Of a DNA stretch of 64,000 nt, positions 7,983-17,363 are shown in pieces (position 1 is the first letter of the stretch; every line of letters starts with the position of its first letter). This DNA comes from Trichomonas vaginalis G3. Taxonomy: Eukaryota; Parabasalia; Trichomonadida; Trichomonadidae. The DNA lies in contig NC_067207.1 in assembly GCF_026262505.1 (NCBI RefSeq), forward strand, positions 31,216,082 through 31,280,081, written 5' to 3'. A program made the position numbers and the translations under genes. The notes under the pieces were generated by a model that had not been told where the DNA came from, searched no databases, and saw only the letters and a program-made list of their open reading frames with translations.

Positions 7983-7984
<2 letters not shown>

Positions 7985-8013
<29 letters not shown>
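7985..8013 (+). repeat. Poly-T run of 29 bases
   Basis: Twenty-nine consecutive T residues separate the Maverick from the gene-poor region to the right. It could be a natural homopolymer at an insertion boundary or an assembly artefact. No target-site duplication is visible. Confidence 0.9.
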
Positions 8014-8272
8014 GTCATATCATTTATTAGTGGTTTACAGAGTGATTTGACTTAAAATAGAATTGATTTGGGGAATAATTGCAAATAAGCGTGTAATTAT
8101 TCTATCACATTGGATAACCTATCTTAATGTTATATTTTGGACGAATTTTAATTGTCACAGAAATTGAAAGCAATTATATTTGCGGGAAGATTTGAATGGA
8201 TATTTCGGTTGGCGGGGAAATTTGAAAGAAAAGGAGGCGCCAAAAAAGGTGCCATTTTTCATTTGGTTTTCT
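8014..8272. other. Non-coding stretch, no feature seen
   Basis: AT-rich sequence with no supported gene. Near 8236-8252 there is a small GC-rich foldback (GGCGCC...GGTGCC). Confidence 0.5.
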
Positions 8273-8361
8273 CTCTCGAGCAGCCAAGAAAATCTTCATT
8301 ATTAATTGCACCGCACAACATGCAATGACAAAACATGAAGAAAAGAGTTGGTTTCGAAGAG
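8273..8361. repeat. Imperfect foldback hairpin 1 (8.3 kb cluster)
   Basis: Arms of about 37-40 bases pair imperfectly around a loop CCGCACAACA; the innermost arm bases (ATTGCA/TGCAAT) pair exactly. The next hairpin carries nearly the same loop (TCGCACAACA), so the two are probably diverged duplicates of one unit. Confidence 0.55.
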
Positions 8362-8381
8362 CTAGCCAAAGAATATTTCAT

Positions 8382-8469
8382 TGATCTCCTGAGCTATTTC
8401 TTTCTTAGTTATTACATCGCACAACATGTAATGATGATAAGTGTAGTAAGAAATAGTTTCTGATGATCA
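8382..8469. repeat. Imperfect foldback hairpin 2 (8.4 kb)
   Basis: Arms of about 36-42 bases starting TGATC and ending GATCA surround the loop TCGCACAACA. Pairing includes CTATTTCTT with AAGAAATAG and TTACA with TGTAA. It lies 20 bases after hairpin 1 and shares its loop. Confidence 0.55.
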
Positions 8470-8544
8470 ATAGCATTAAGGCTCAACACTAATTCCCCGC
8501 AGCTGTTTGTGCTTTCAAACTAGAGACGCCTTCGATACTTTCCA

Positions 8545-8754
8545 TTGACTCTTACCGGTTATCTCACCCCTGTCTCTCTTACTTTTGAGTCTATTCAGAT
8601 TCATTTTTGCAATCCCAACACTTATTGTATACCACTACTTCTTGATCCAGCAAAGGTGTCGGATGTGATTTTACTCGTAAAGGGCAAAGCTTTCCCGCCA
8701 AATCGCAAGTTTCATAATCTCATGGTGGACCATAGCTGGAGTCACCGCCGATAA
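8545..8754 (+). pseudogene. Possible relic of a coding region
   Basis: A 69-codon open frame contains DPAKVSDVILLVKGKAFP, which has the feel of the first strand-helix of BTB-type domains in trichomonad proteins. There is no continuing frame, and its 3' end runs into the foldback at 8719. If real it is a fragment; it may equally be chance. Confidence 0.2.
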
Positions 8755-8862
8755 TCTACTTGCTGAGATGCTACGCAGCCTTTGGTCTGGCCAATCATAG
8801 TGCTGCTCCATCCACATCAGCAAGTGATTTCGGCATCAGATCTCCGCTTAGTCTACCATGAG
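8719..8862. repeat. Long imperfect foldback hairpin 3
   Basis: Two arms of about 50 bases, beginning CTCATGGTGGAC and ending GTCTACCATGAG, pair with several mismatches and include ACTTGCTGA near the loop. It is the largest foldback of this cluster, with a loop of about 40 bases. Confidence 0.55.
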
Positions 8863-8931
8863 AGTTCTGCAAGCCAGAAGCGCAATATCTATGCAGCCTA
8901 GCTGCAACGGTATAGTAGAATTACTCGAATG

Positions 8932-8988
8932 AGGCAAAGTCCTTCCGAAGTCTCGCATTTGATGAGAGACCTCGGAAGGACTTTGCCT
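8932..8988. repeat. Hairpin 4 with 23-base arms and 11-base loop
   Basis: The arms at 8932-8954 and 8966-8988 pair with a single G-T mismatch around an 11-base loop. The stem begins AGGCAAAGTCCTTCCGA. The geometry equals that of the hairpin array at 34.5 kb, and the start of the stem shares GGCAAAGT with the hairpin repeated at 10.37 kb. Confidence 0.8.
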
Positions 8989-9152
8989 TATAATACTCTT
9001 ACTATGGCTCCCTAGTCCCCAAATGGCTAGGGATTGTGTAATTAATCGGATATGGCAAGCTGCTCTAAAGTTTCTTTCTCATCATATGGGAGACTTCAGC
9101 AGAACTTTGCCCTAAGGTAATGTTGTTGTGGTAGGTGGTTCACAAAGAGCGA

Positions 9153-9258
9153 GAGAACATGTATGTAATTCATTTATGCTGAAGATATCTGGATGTCTTT
9201 CAAAAGAATAATGAAATCTAGAATTCTTCAGCATAAATTGATGCAGATGTGGTTCTCT
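9153..9258. repeat. Long foldback hairpin 5
   Basis: Arms of about 45 bases pair well: AGAGAAC at the base, then TTTATGCTGAAGA against TCTTCAGCATAAA in the middle. The loop lies near 9202-9212. An extended miRNA-like stem is a possible reading. Confidence 0.65.
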
Positions 9259-9279
9259 GGATCTTTACTGGCCAGAATG

Positions 9280-9360
9280 CATATAAAAAGTTTCAATATA
9301 GTTAAAATAAAAAGTTATTAATACATTTCTTATTAATTGTAGAAACTTTTTACTTATATG
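9280..9360. repeat. AT-rich foldback hairpin 6
   Basis: CATATAAAAAGTTTC at the left pairs with GAAACTTTTTACTTATATG at the right. The interior is AT-rich and pairs weakly. Confidence 0.5.
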
Positions 9361-10289
9361 TTAACTGATATTTCATATCAGCATGGTATCATGTTTTCAT
9401 AGCGGAGATCTATCTATTTTATTATTATTAAAATAAATAGATTTAAACAAAGCTTTTGAACGGAATCATCGCAAGAAATGAATACAACAGAATTTGATAA
9501 GTTAATTCTATGATTTAATCTGTTAATATTTTCAGTTTTACATGGAGAAATTGAAAATTGAATCACAAATTTTCCAAAAAAAATTCAAATTTAAAATTTT
9601 GGATGTAATAAATTAGAGATTTTTCATCATTTTCTCGATTTTGAAAAAAATTTGGAAAACTAGCATTACTTCTGATTCAAGCACAACTTCAGGGGGAGTG
9701 AATATGTGACAACGCCGAGCTTATTTGCCCATATTTTTATAAAAATTCCAAATTCACAATTCAAGCAACTTAACATATAGAAAAGTCTTTGAATTTTGAA
9801 TTCTCATATGAACAATGTTTTACATTTAATACATCGAGCTCAAAATGGCATAATCAAATTTTCAATTTCAATTTAGCAAAAGAATTACTTAGTGGGTTTG
9901 CATTATAATCACATAAATTACAGTGTGAATATGATTATCACTACGTAAATACTACAATTTTAGCATTAACTACATTATTTCAAATAAAAATTTGAACGCT
10001 ATGAAGAATGACTCTAGTTTCAACGCTAATAAGCTTTATACCGTTTTACAATTGATCATCTTAATGATTCTGTATTAAAAATTTCAGTAAATAAGGGAAG
10101 ATTTTGAAATTGTGACCGACAATTGTGTAATATGAACGCTTATTTTCGAAAGATGTAATCTGTTTAATCATTAGTGAGAAAGGGATTCAAATTGAAAATA
10201 TGGTTCAGGAATTAAAATATAATATTTTAATTAATAAAAAAAAATTATAATAAAAAAAATGATATTGAATTACAAGGTGATTGTGGGAT
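9361..10289. other. AT-rich non-coding stretch
   Basis: About 0.9 kb of low-complexity AT-rich sequence with no supported gene, tRNA or clear inverted repeat. Confidence 0.5.
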
Positions 10290-10799
10290 ACATCTCGACA
10301 GAGGCAACATTCGATATGAAAGTTTCCTCTGTCGAGAAACTTCCTCACACCTCAAGAGATGCGAAGAACTTTTGACAGGCAAAGTGCAATATTGATAGGT
10401 GATTGCACTTTGCCTGTCACATACATCTCGACAGAGGCAACATTCGATATGAAAGTTTCCTCTGTCGAGAAACTTCCTCACACCTCAAGAGATGCGAAGA
10501 ACTTTTGACAGGCAAAGTGCAATATTGATAGGTGATTGCACTTTGCCTGTCACATACATCTCGACAGAGGCAACATTCGATATGAAAGTTTCCTCTGTCG
10601 AGAAACTTCCTCACACCTCAAGAGATGCGAAGAACTTTTGACAGGCAAAGTGCAATATTGATAGGTGATTGCACTTTGCCTGTCACATACATCTCGACAG
10701 AGGCAACATTCGATATGAAAGTTTCCTCTGTCGAGAAACTTCCTCACACCTCAAGAGATGCGAAGAACTTTTGACAGGCAAAGTGCAATATTGATAGGT
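10290..10799. repeat. Tandem 133-bp repeat made of two hairpins (3.8 copies)
   Basis: Units start at 10290, 10423, 10556 and 10689 (133 bp each, the last cut at 10799) and are essentially identical. Each holds hairpin A (CTCGACAGAGG...CCTCTGTCGAG, arms about 19 bases with two mismatches) and, in the complete units, hairpin B (TGACAGGCAAAGTGCAAT paired perfectly over 18 bases with an 11-base loop, e.g. 10373-10390 with 10402-10419). The last unit keeps only the left arm of B. Open frames across it are by-products of the repetition. The stems are the right size for small-RNA precursors, which is inference. Confidence 0.9.
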
Positions 10800-11032
10800 C
10801 ATTTCATTTCATTATTATATAAGCATCATAGTTAACAACTAGTACATTTTATTATATCCTCATGATTTTTTTTTGAGATTTTGAATTAAAAATTAAGTTT
10901 TGATAAGGTCATTGTGGGTTTCAAAGAGAACAATGAATGATGATTAATTTCAAAAGCAATAATAAGTCATTGAAAAATTAAGAGTAAAAAAATGGAACAA
11001 AAACATATGCGTCTATTAAATGCTATTGTTAG

Positions 11033-11393
11033 ATCTTCCTCTCACTACAGACTTCAATCTTACTCTCACTACAAACTTCAATCTTCCTCTCACTACAGAC
11101 TTAGATCTTCCTCTCACTACAGACTTAAATCTTCCTCTCACTACAGACTTAGATCTTCCTCTCACTACAGACTTAGATCTTCCGATGTCAAGACTTAAAT
11201 CTTCCTCTCACTACAGACTTAAATCTTCCTCTCACTACAGACTTAGATCTTCCTCTCACTACAGACTTAGATCTTCCGATGTCAAGACTTAAATCTTCCT
11301 CTCACTACAGACTTAAATCTTCCTCTCACTACAGACTTAGATCTTCCGATGTCAAGACTTAAATCTTCCTCTCACTACAGACTTAGATCCCGA
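11033..11393. repeat. 24-bp minisatellite
   Basis: About 15 copies of a 24-base unit (GATCTTCCTCTCACTACAGA + CTTA), with a recurrent variant GATGTCAAGACTTAAA breaking the array at about 11180, 11275 and 11347. Because 24 is a multiple of three, more than one frame stays open and would give eight-residue repeats such as SSHYRLRS. No promoter or flanking domain suggests translation. Confidence 0.9.
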
Positions 11394-12485
11394 TCCAATT
11401 GATGATATAAAGATTTATAATACTGAAATTGAGACAAATTAATAAATTCAATGTGTTTTTTTTGAAATAACTCTCAAATATTCTTTTTTTGTTTATTTAA
11501 TGATGAATAAATATGATTGCTTTAATCAATCATAAAAACTAATTTAAGTTTAAAATAATGAAAGGATAATTTGATCGTTTTTTAAAATACAATTATTTTT
11601 GATGATTTGCAAGAATCTTTGAAAAGAATATAATATAGGTTCTATTTTTGTAAAATTTATCCAAATCATGTATTACATAAATTACGATTAAAACGATGAA
11701 AGAACCAAAAAGTGTGTTTTGTGTTTTGTTGTTGCGTGTTGGATGCGGGATCCTGTTATTTCCGAAATCGACAAAAAATTTGGAAATTTAATTTCCGAAA
11801 TCGAAATTATATTAATGTTTTTAATATTCTTATATCAAAAGGATTAAAGTTCATTAAGAGAAAAACAATTCTTCTTCTTCAATCTATTGGCGCATTTATT
11901 TCTACACGCCAATAACGAAGGGAAAATTATAAGACACCATGGTGTCTTCAAAACGCTAATTTTTGATATTTTTAACAACCCTATCATTTCAAATAGATTT
12001 ATTGATCTGTTTAAAAGATGTTTTGAGATTCTAATACTATAACATTATTCTATTTTATATATAATATTGTATTGAAAGTATATTTATGATATAAATTTAA
12101 GATTGCATTATGGCAATTTTGCTAAGATAAATGTAAACCAAAAATGATATATTGATACACTATACATTATCTCAAGAATAAAAATCTTATGGAAAATGGT
12201 CTTATATGCACAGTTACATTTCGGATCTTTAAATTGCTAATAATGATAGAATTTTTCACAAGGATATACATTGTTGATGTGCATTAGTAAGTGGCAACAC
12301 ATCAAATGATCTGCTTTCGAATAACGACTCAGATAACCTTGATGATTTGGTTCAAGATGTACTCCAACAGAATCTGATCAATACAGTGAGTTTCGCAAAG
12401 CAAAATATGATAGTTTTAAATTAAAACAAGATGAAAGAAAGATAAATAAAAATAATTATAACAAATTATTAATATAAAAGTCGAA
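11394..12485. other. Non-coding stretch with an 18-bp palindrome
   Basis: AT-rich sequence without a supported gene. It contains a perfect 18-base palindrome AAGACACCATGGTGTCTT at 11931-11948, next to a weaker foldback (ATTGGCG...CGCCAAT) at about 11885-11912. A short open run near 12270-12420 is rich in Asp/Leu and could be a gene relic, but nothing supports it. Confidence 0.5.
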
Positions 12486-14846
12486 TTAAGCCTTAATCTT
12501 AAAGGCAAGCTTCGAAGCAGATGATCTAACCCTAAGAACCTTTCTAAGATTATGAATGTGATGGAATCTTCTTGCAATAACCGGATCTTTCTTATTTGCT
12601 GCAAGAACCTTAACAGAGTTAGTAATGTTGAACTCTGCAGCATCAATTATTTGTATTAAATTGAGATATTGCCTTGGAACCGTCGCAATTGAGAAAAGAA
12701 AGCCCATTTGCGAAGATTTATCATCAATTGGATCGGGATCCACAAATTTTAGGGCCGATTTGTAAACGATCTTGATGATATCGATGTAACAAGGAATATC
12801 AACAATTTTTATCGAATTTACAAGATGCCTGTGGAAATCTCCTTCGACGAAGAAGATCTTTGCAAAGCTCTTATCGTCATTCAACAAAAATCTGCATAAA
12901 ATCTTGTAAGCGCAATGGACAATATAATTATCCGAAGAAGAAAGAAGAGACATGATGAAATAAGAGTTCTTTTCATCACAGAAGAATTCGCCGTAGCGGG
13001 GGTCCGAAGCTAAAGAAGCAACGGCGTCTACAGTTAAATGAGTGAATTTCTTGGAATTCGGGATAGAAAGAAGGTTCTCAAGCATGGAGAGTAACAATGA
13101 TGACGAGTTCTTTATGAATTTCGTCCAATGGTCGGAGTTTGCTGTGTAATTCAGCTTCCGATATCTCATAACAAGTTTTACGAGTTTATTCGTCAAAAGG
13201 ACGTACTCGAAATCACAGTTTGTCTTGATATGAGCACAGAGATTCGAAATCAGGATGATCAGACCGTCACATTTCTTATAGAAATTTGATGGCAAGATAT
13301 CTCCACCGCAATAGCACAGATTGGTGAAGAATCGGGCCATCTTCTTGACGTACTCTATGTTGGTCTCGAAATCAAAGAAAAGACGATCAAATAACAACGA
13401 ACAAATTTGTTTTCTCGAGCAAATCCTGTAAATTACGTTGTTCTTGAGATGAGGTGCTTTCTTGAACAGCTTGGAAAGGAATCTGATGCTTAATCCGTTG
13501 ATAAAATTCTTACATTGATTAGTTTGAAGGGAATCAGCAACAAGGAACAGGAAAACAGATATCTGGAAACTGTGTTCGTCGAAAGAATTGTTGATAATCG
13601 AGATCAATGTCTTAGAATTCTGATTGAAAAACGATGAAAGGGCAGAATCAGCTTCTTTTACGGCAGATTTGAGGTAATTCGTAAGTGGTTTGTATTTGAT
13701 GGTCAATGCAATCTTAACTAAGGCACGAGAAAGAGAAACATGAGCAAATACTGAATGTGCTCGGGAAAGAAGCTTAACTGGAGTCTTTTCGGCAGCCTCA
13801 AAGGCGGGGTAATCAATGTTGACGGGCTGTACTAAGATATCTGTAAGACAAAGTAAGAATATGTATTGGTTGTATAATTTGTTAAGAATATCGAATCGTT
13901 GTGTCTCGAATTGGAAGAAGAAGAAATCCCTGAGTTCGGTTCGCATTTCTACTGAATAAGTATTTGGATTTTTGGTGAGATAATATTGAAATTGTTTGGA
14001 AGAGATTAATCCTGAAGAATTTATCTTCTGTATGAATGACCTCGGACCGATAAACTGTGTTTCTAGCGGGTAGTGGAATAAATTCTGTAGTTGTGGAGGA
14101 GTTCTTAAATTACCCGTGAAATATGGCATAGAAAGATAAGCGGATTTAAGAGCTTGTATGTGAGATGTTGATTCGCACGGAATTAAGTTCTTTTTCAAAA
14201 CTTTTGCGTAGAAACTATTTGGATCTAATTCTGGATGCTTTTGCTGCTTTCTAGTGGCAGGAGCATAATTAGTTTCAAAGACTGGAGTACTTATGGCATC
14301 GCCAATAGATTTCGGAGTGAATAATTCTTGGTCTGTAAAAATTAAAGTTTTATCTTTGTTTTGTTTGTATCCTACTGTAAAACTTGGTCTGCTAACTGTA
14401 TATCCGAATGAATTAAATTCAGTTGCCTTGGTGTGAACTTCCTTTTCTGTATTTTCGGCCCAAATTATCGCATCTTTATCAAATAAATCTTCCGAAGGGT
14501 AAAATTCAGGAATCGGGAAGGAATCGAGCCTTACGCCTGTCCATATGCCATTCGGAAAAATCCAATTTTTAGTTTCTTCTTCAGTTAAACGAGAATTTTT
14601 TGATGGAATTAAAATAGTTTCGAGAAGATCGACTTTCTTTTCAAACGGTGGGTTATCACTTTTCTTAGGATATTTATGATCGAATTTAGGAGAACGTAAA
14701 AAAGCCGTTGGAAGATCTTCTTGAACTTTATTTGGAGGAATTTCTTGAATTGCTCTCTTCCATTTCCTCACAGCTCGTATATAGTCCTCATAAGTATTAA
14801 ACTGTGATGGAGATGGAAAATTCGAAAGCGAATTCCGATTTTCCAT
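12486..14846 (-). CDS. Unknown helical-repeat protein (786 aa)
   Basis: A long intact frame. The ATG at 14846 (MENRNSLSNFPSP) is preferred because the upstream codons lack another ATG and are a T-rich leader. The first 120 residues contain a short helix (YEDYIRAVRKWKRAIQEIP) and an extended segment with aromatic residues (NWIFPNGIWTGVRLDSFP). From about residue 290 to the end the protein is a continuous series of leucine-rich amphipathic helices in pairs, as in armadillo/HEAT-type folds. There is no signal peptide or membrane segment. I know no function; large helical-repeat proteins of this layout are common as lineage-specific families in trichomonads. A TCATT initiator-like motif lies about 29 bases upstream. 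Confidence 0.75.
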   Translation of the reverse strand: MENRNSLSNFPSPSQFNTYEDYIRAVRKWKRAIQEIPPNKVQEDLPTAFLRSPKFDHKYPKKSDNPPFEKKVDLLETILIPSKNSRLTEEETKNWIFPNGIWTGVRLDSFPIPEFYPSEDLFDKDAIIWAENTEKEVHTKATEFNSFGYTVSRPSFTVGYKQNKDKTLIFTDQELFTPKSIGDAISTPVFETNYAPATRKQQKHPELDPNSFYAKVLKKNLIPCESTSHIQALKSAYLSMPYFTGNLRTPPQLQNLFHYPLETQFIGPRSFIQKINSSGLISSKQFQYYLTKNPNTYSVEMRTELRDFFFFQFETQRFDILNKLYNQYIFLLCLTDILVQPVNIDYPAFEAAEKTPVKLLSRAHSVFAHVSLSRALVKIALTIKYKPLTNYLKSAVKEADSALSSFFNQNSKTLISIINNSFDEHSFQISVFLFLVADSLQTNQCKNFINGLSIRFLSKLFKKAPHLKNNVIYRICSRKQICSLLFDRLFFDFETNIEYVKKMARFFTNLCYCGGDILPSNFYKKCDGLIILISNLCAHIKTNCDFEYVLLTNKLVKLVMRYRKLNYTANSDHWTKFIKNSSSLLLSMLENLLSIPNSKKFTHLTVDAVASLASDPRYGEFFCDEKNSYFIMSLLSSSDNYIVHCAYKILCRFLLNDDKSFAKIFFVEGDFHRHLVNSIKIVDIPCYIDIIKIVYKSALKFVDPDPIDDKSSQMGFLFSIATVPRQYLNLIQIIDAAEFNITNSVKVLAANKKDPVIARRFHHIHNLRKVLRVRSSASKLAFKIKA

Positions 14847-15366
14847 CCAAAAAGATAAAAACAAAAAAAAAATGATTTTTTTTTGAGACGAAAAAAGCTA
14901 TTCAGATGAATGATCATCGATAGTACATAATTTCATATTCTTTCTAGAGCTTTATTTTTTTCAGAGAATCTGTTATCTATTATTATTGCCGTGAATCTTA
15001 CAAATTGCATTCAATTTTTCTGATACTTCGGATATAAAAATAAATAGAACCTTAATTCAATATTGTCATGTATAAACAATATTAATCTACATTTCAATGC
15101 TTTTTAGGACATAGGAACCTTTTCTAATTGTTATTTTCAAGGTATTCAATCAAATATTGTAGCAAGAATGTTTTTAGACTCAAATTCTGCATTTCATAGC
15201 TTCATTAGTCAGAACTCCGGTATACATTATAACATTTAGCTAGACAAGGTGTCATTTCATTTTATTGGTGATCGAGAATATTGTAGGTATCGAAAACTCG
15301 TTGCAACAACGGGTGAAATGGTTTTCTATGCCGCAAATAATATAATCGCACTCTCAGAATTACAAT
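14847..15366. other. Intergenic region between divergent genes
   Basis: AT-rich spacer holding the promoters of the helical-repeat gene (left) and the AlaX-like gene (right). No other feature seen. Confidence 0.5.
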
Positions 15367-15861
15367 ATGGAAGTATATCATGGTTATGTGAAATCAAAAA
15401 GTGACAGATCAACAATGTCACACAAGAATTACGATCCACCAATGCATACAACCGAACACATTCTCAACCGTACCATGGACAATATTTTCAAGTGCGGCCG
15501 CTCCATTGGAACACACCTTGAGAAAAAGAAATCCAAATGCGATTATCCACTCAACAGAGATTTGACTCCAGAAGAGAAGAAACTCATCGAGAATACAGTC
15601 AACGGCGTACTTGCCAAGAATCTTGAAGTTAAGGCTATCTTCCTTCCTCCTGCCGAGGCTGCAAAGCTTGTCGACATTTCCAAGCTTCCAGAAGGTGCCA
15701 CAGATGCTGATATCCGTATCATTCAAATCGGCGACTACGATAACTGCGCTTGCATCGGTCCACACGTTGCCAAGACAGGTGATATCAAGGGCCGCTTCAA
15801 GATCACATCTACTTCATTGGAGCAGAATGGCATTTGCCGTATTAGATGGACATGCAAGTAA
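15367..15861 (+). CDS. Free-standing AlaX/ThrRS-SAD-type tRNA editing protein (164 aa)
   Basis: Small proteins of this class hydrolyse wrongly charged aminoacyl-tRNA (for example Ser-tRNA-Ala). The two zinc-binding motifs are present in order: HxxxH as H27-T-T-E-H31 (PPMHTTEHILN) and CxxxH as C129-I-G-P-H133 (NCACIGPHV). They are followed by the typical GDIKGRFKITS strand. There is no synthetase domain, and the length fits an AlaX-S-like or SAD-only protein. Coding sequence here is richer in G/C and uses more C-ending codons than the neighbours, which may mean high expression. Specificity for Ala or Thr systems cannot be decided. Confidence 0.8.
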   Translation: MEVYHGYVKSKSDRSTMSHKNYDPPMHTTEHILNRTMDNIFKCGRSIGTHLEKKKSKCDYPLNRDLTPEEKKLIENTVNGVLAKNLEVKAIFLPPAEAAKLVDISKLPEGATDADIRIIQIGDYDNCACIGPHVAKTGDIKGRFKITSTSLEQNGICRIRWTCK

Positions 15862-16378
15862 AACAATGTTTAATTACAGTTTAGTTTTTATTGAATAAAT
15901 TACCAACAAATTATATATTTTTCATGAAGATCTCTCTGATTAAATTACTTTTGAAGTATGTTTCTCTTGAAATTGAATAATTTTGATCAATAAAAAATTA
16001 AATTTCGATAATAATAATGAGCCAATTGAATGACTATTCTATAAATTCAAAATTAAGGGGAAATACACATTATTTCATCTTATTCAAGCAATTTCCCTGT
16101 TTATTTTCTTGTGTTTTTAACTTTAGAAGAGATTTATTGGATCTCTATAATGGAATCATACAATATGATACCACATCACTTGTTAAAATGCTTATCTTTC
16201 ATAGTTTTCAAGAAAAATTTTCTTAATTCGACATAATTTTAACGCAAAATGATATTAAATAGCAAGTATTAGTAATATACTATCAATAAACATTTTATTA
16301 TACATACAAAAAACAAAAATAAATGGAAAATAACAATAAATATATTTGTTATCAGATCAAAAATCAAACAATAAGTAA
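15862..16378. other. Intergenic region between convergent genes
   Basis: AT-rich 3' flanks of the AlaX-like and p47-like genes. An open run near 16017-16226 lacks any coding character. Nothing else seen. Confidence 0.5.
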
Positions 16379-17248
16379 TTAAATGGAGCTAACTTGAATC
16401 TGAGACATTTTGAGGCCTTCACTCTCGATTGTTCCTGCATCATTTGTAATTTCTCTATGAGGGACATTCAAAACAAGTTTAATTTTATTTTGAATGTACT
16501 CTGGTCGACATTGGGATATATATTTTTTCAATTCTCTGATGGTTGTTGATAAATTGATGGATAAAGATAAGATAGAACTGTCTTCGAGTTGTAATCTGAT
16601 CTTTGTTGATGGTAAGTTCGGGTTTGCAAAGTCTTTGAATGTATTTGGAGCTCGAGATGAATTTTGATTTGATGCAGTTGTTGGACGTTTGTTTGTATCG
16701 CCTCCAATGCTTTTAGATTGACCAATAAACACATTAGGCTGTGTTTTAGGCTTGATGTACTCTTCTTCTCGCTTATCTATTACATCTAAATCTGATGGAC
16801 GACATTTATCACGTAATTCTTCTGGTATTTGAGCTTTATTGACTGATGATAAGAAATCAGCATTCTTAGGATCAGAATTTTCGCGGAATTCTCCATCATC
16901 TACAATAAAACCATTTTTATAGAATGTAATTGAATGTTTTCCTTTTGACTGATCACCAATACTATTTTTCTGAAGTTCTTTTTGACTCATTTCGGTAAAT
17001 ATATCATTAATTATTTCATTTGACGTTTTCAGAGGCTGAATTGACTTTGGAGCAACTGATGTTCTAGAAGGAGCAGCATTATTCGGTCTTGGAGTTTTAG
17101 GTTTAATAATTCTTGGTGTTTTTCTAACTTCTGCACCAGAAAAGATTAAATCAACAGCTCTATTGGCATCTCCATTCGTCATTTCCAAATATTGCTTTGC
17201 TGTTTTAATATCAATACCAGTTATTTCAGCAACTTGTTTTTCAGCCAT
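16379..17248 (-). CDS. p47/Shp1-type UBX-domain cofactor of Cdc48/p97 (289 aa)
   Basis: Domain order matches NSFL1C/p47. A UBA-like domain covers residues 1-38 (AEITGIDIKTAKQYLEMTNG, DANRAVDLIF). A SEP domain lies around 105-165 (HSITFYKNGFIVDDGEFR, then DFLSSVNKAQIPEEL). A UBX domain occupies the last 80 residues (TKIRLQLEDSSILSLSINLS, TIRELKKYI). Such cofactors direct the AAA-ATPase Cdc48/p97 in membrane fusion of Golgi/ER and in ubiquitin-dependent degradation. The ATG at 17248 is chosen because it starts exactly at the UBA domain. The gene is divergent from the coiled-coil gene, with 115 bases between starts. Confidence 0.9.
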   Translation of the reverse strand: MAEKQVAEITGIDIKTAKQYLEMTNGDANRAVDLIFSGAEVRKTPRIIKPKTPRPNNAAPSRTSVAPKSIQPLKTSNEIINDIFTEMSQKELQKNSIGDQSKGKHSITFYKNGFIVDDGEFRENSDPKNADFLSSVNKAQIPEELRDKCRPSDLDVIDKREEEYIKPKTQPNVFIGQSKSIGGDTNKRPTTASNQNSSRAPNTFKDFANPNLPSTKIRLQLEDSSILSLSINLSTTIRELKKYISQCRPEYIQNKIKLVLNVPHREITNDAGTIESEGLKMSQIQVSSI

Positions 17249-17363
17249 CAGAAAATAAAAAAAAATTTCGAGAAAAAAAAATTTTACATTGTCAATTTTT
17301 CTAATCGTCACCTTTCATTCAAGCACATCAAATCTAAATGTAAACTAAAACTTACTTCTTTTG

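Larger units (their letters stand above)
1..7984. mobile_element. Maverick/Polinton element, terminal portion (copy 1)
   Basis: This stretch has the gene set of a Maverick (Polinton), a large self-synthesising DNA transposon of eukaryotes that is related to viruses: protein-primed polymerase start, retroviral-type integrase, penton-like and tail-fibre-like structural proteins, small membrane-active proteins and an adenine methyltransferase. Genes are tightly packed on both strands, with gaps of a few to 40 bases and nearly all starts preceded by an ATTTTTA(T/C) box. The left side runs out of the window inside the polymerase gene, so the capsid, ATPase and protease genes would lie outside. The right end is put at the poly-T run near 7985, but no terminal inverted repeat can be matched because the partner end is missing. 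Most genes are open; the integrase and one small gene are frameshifted. Confidence 0.82.

Noticed and set aside
10245..10747. Open frames of about 65-78 codons on the minus strand over the 133-bp repeat
   Set aside because: They repeat exactly with the DNA unit and run across hairpin stems; no promoter motif or domain supports translation.
10992..11292. Repetitive open frames (SSHYRLRS-type and DLPLTTDL-type) over the minisatellite
   Set aside because: A 24-base unit keeps frames open automatically; two frames are equally open and neither has a start context or flanking domain.
12270..12420. Possible relic of a coding gene (SNNDSDNLDDLVQDVLQQN)
   Set aside because: A stop lies directly upstream, no start or homologue is recognised, and the length is within chance expectation.
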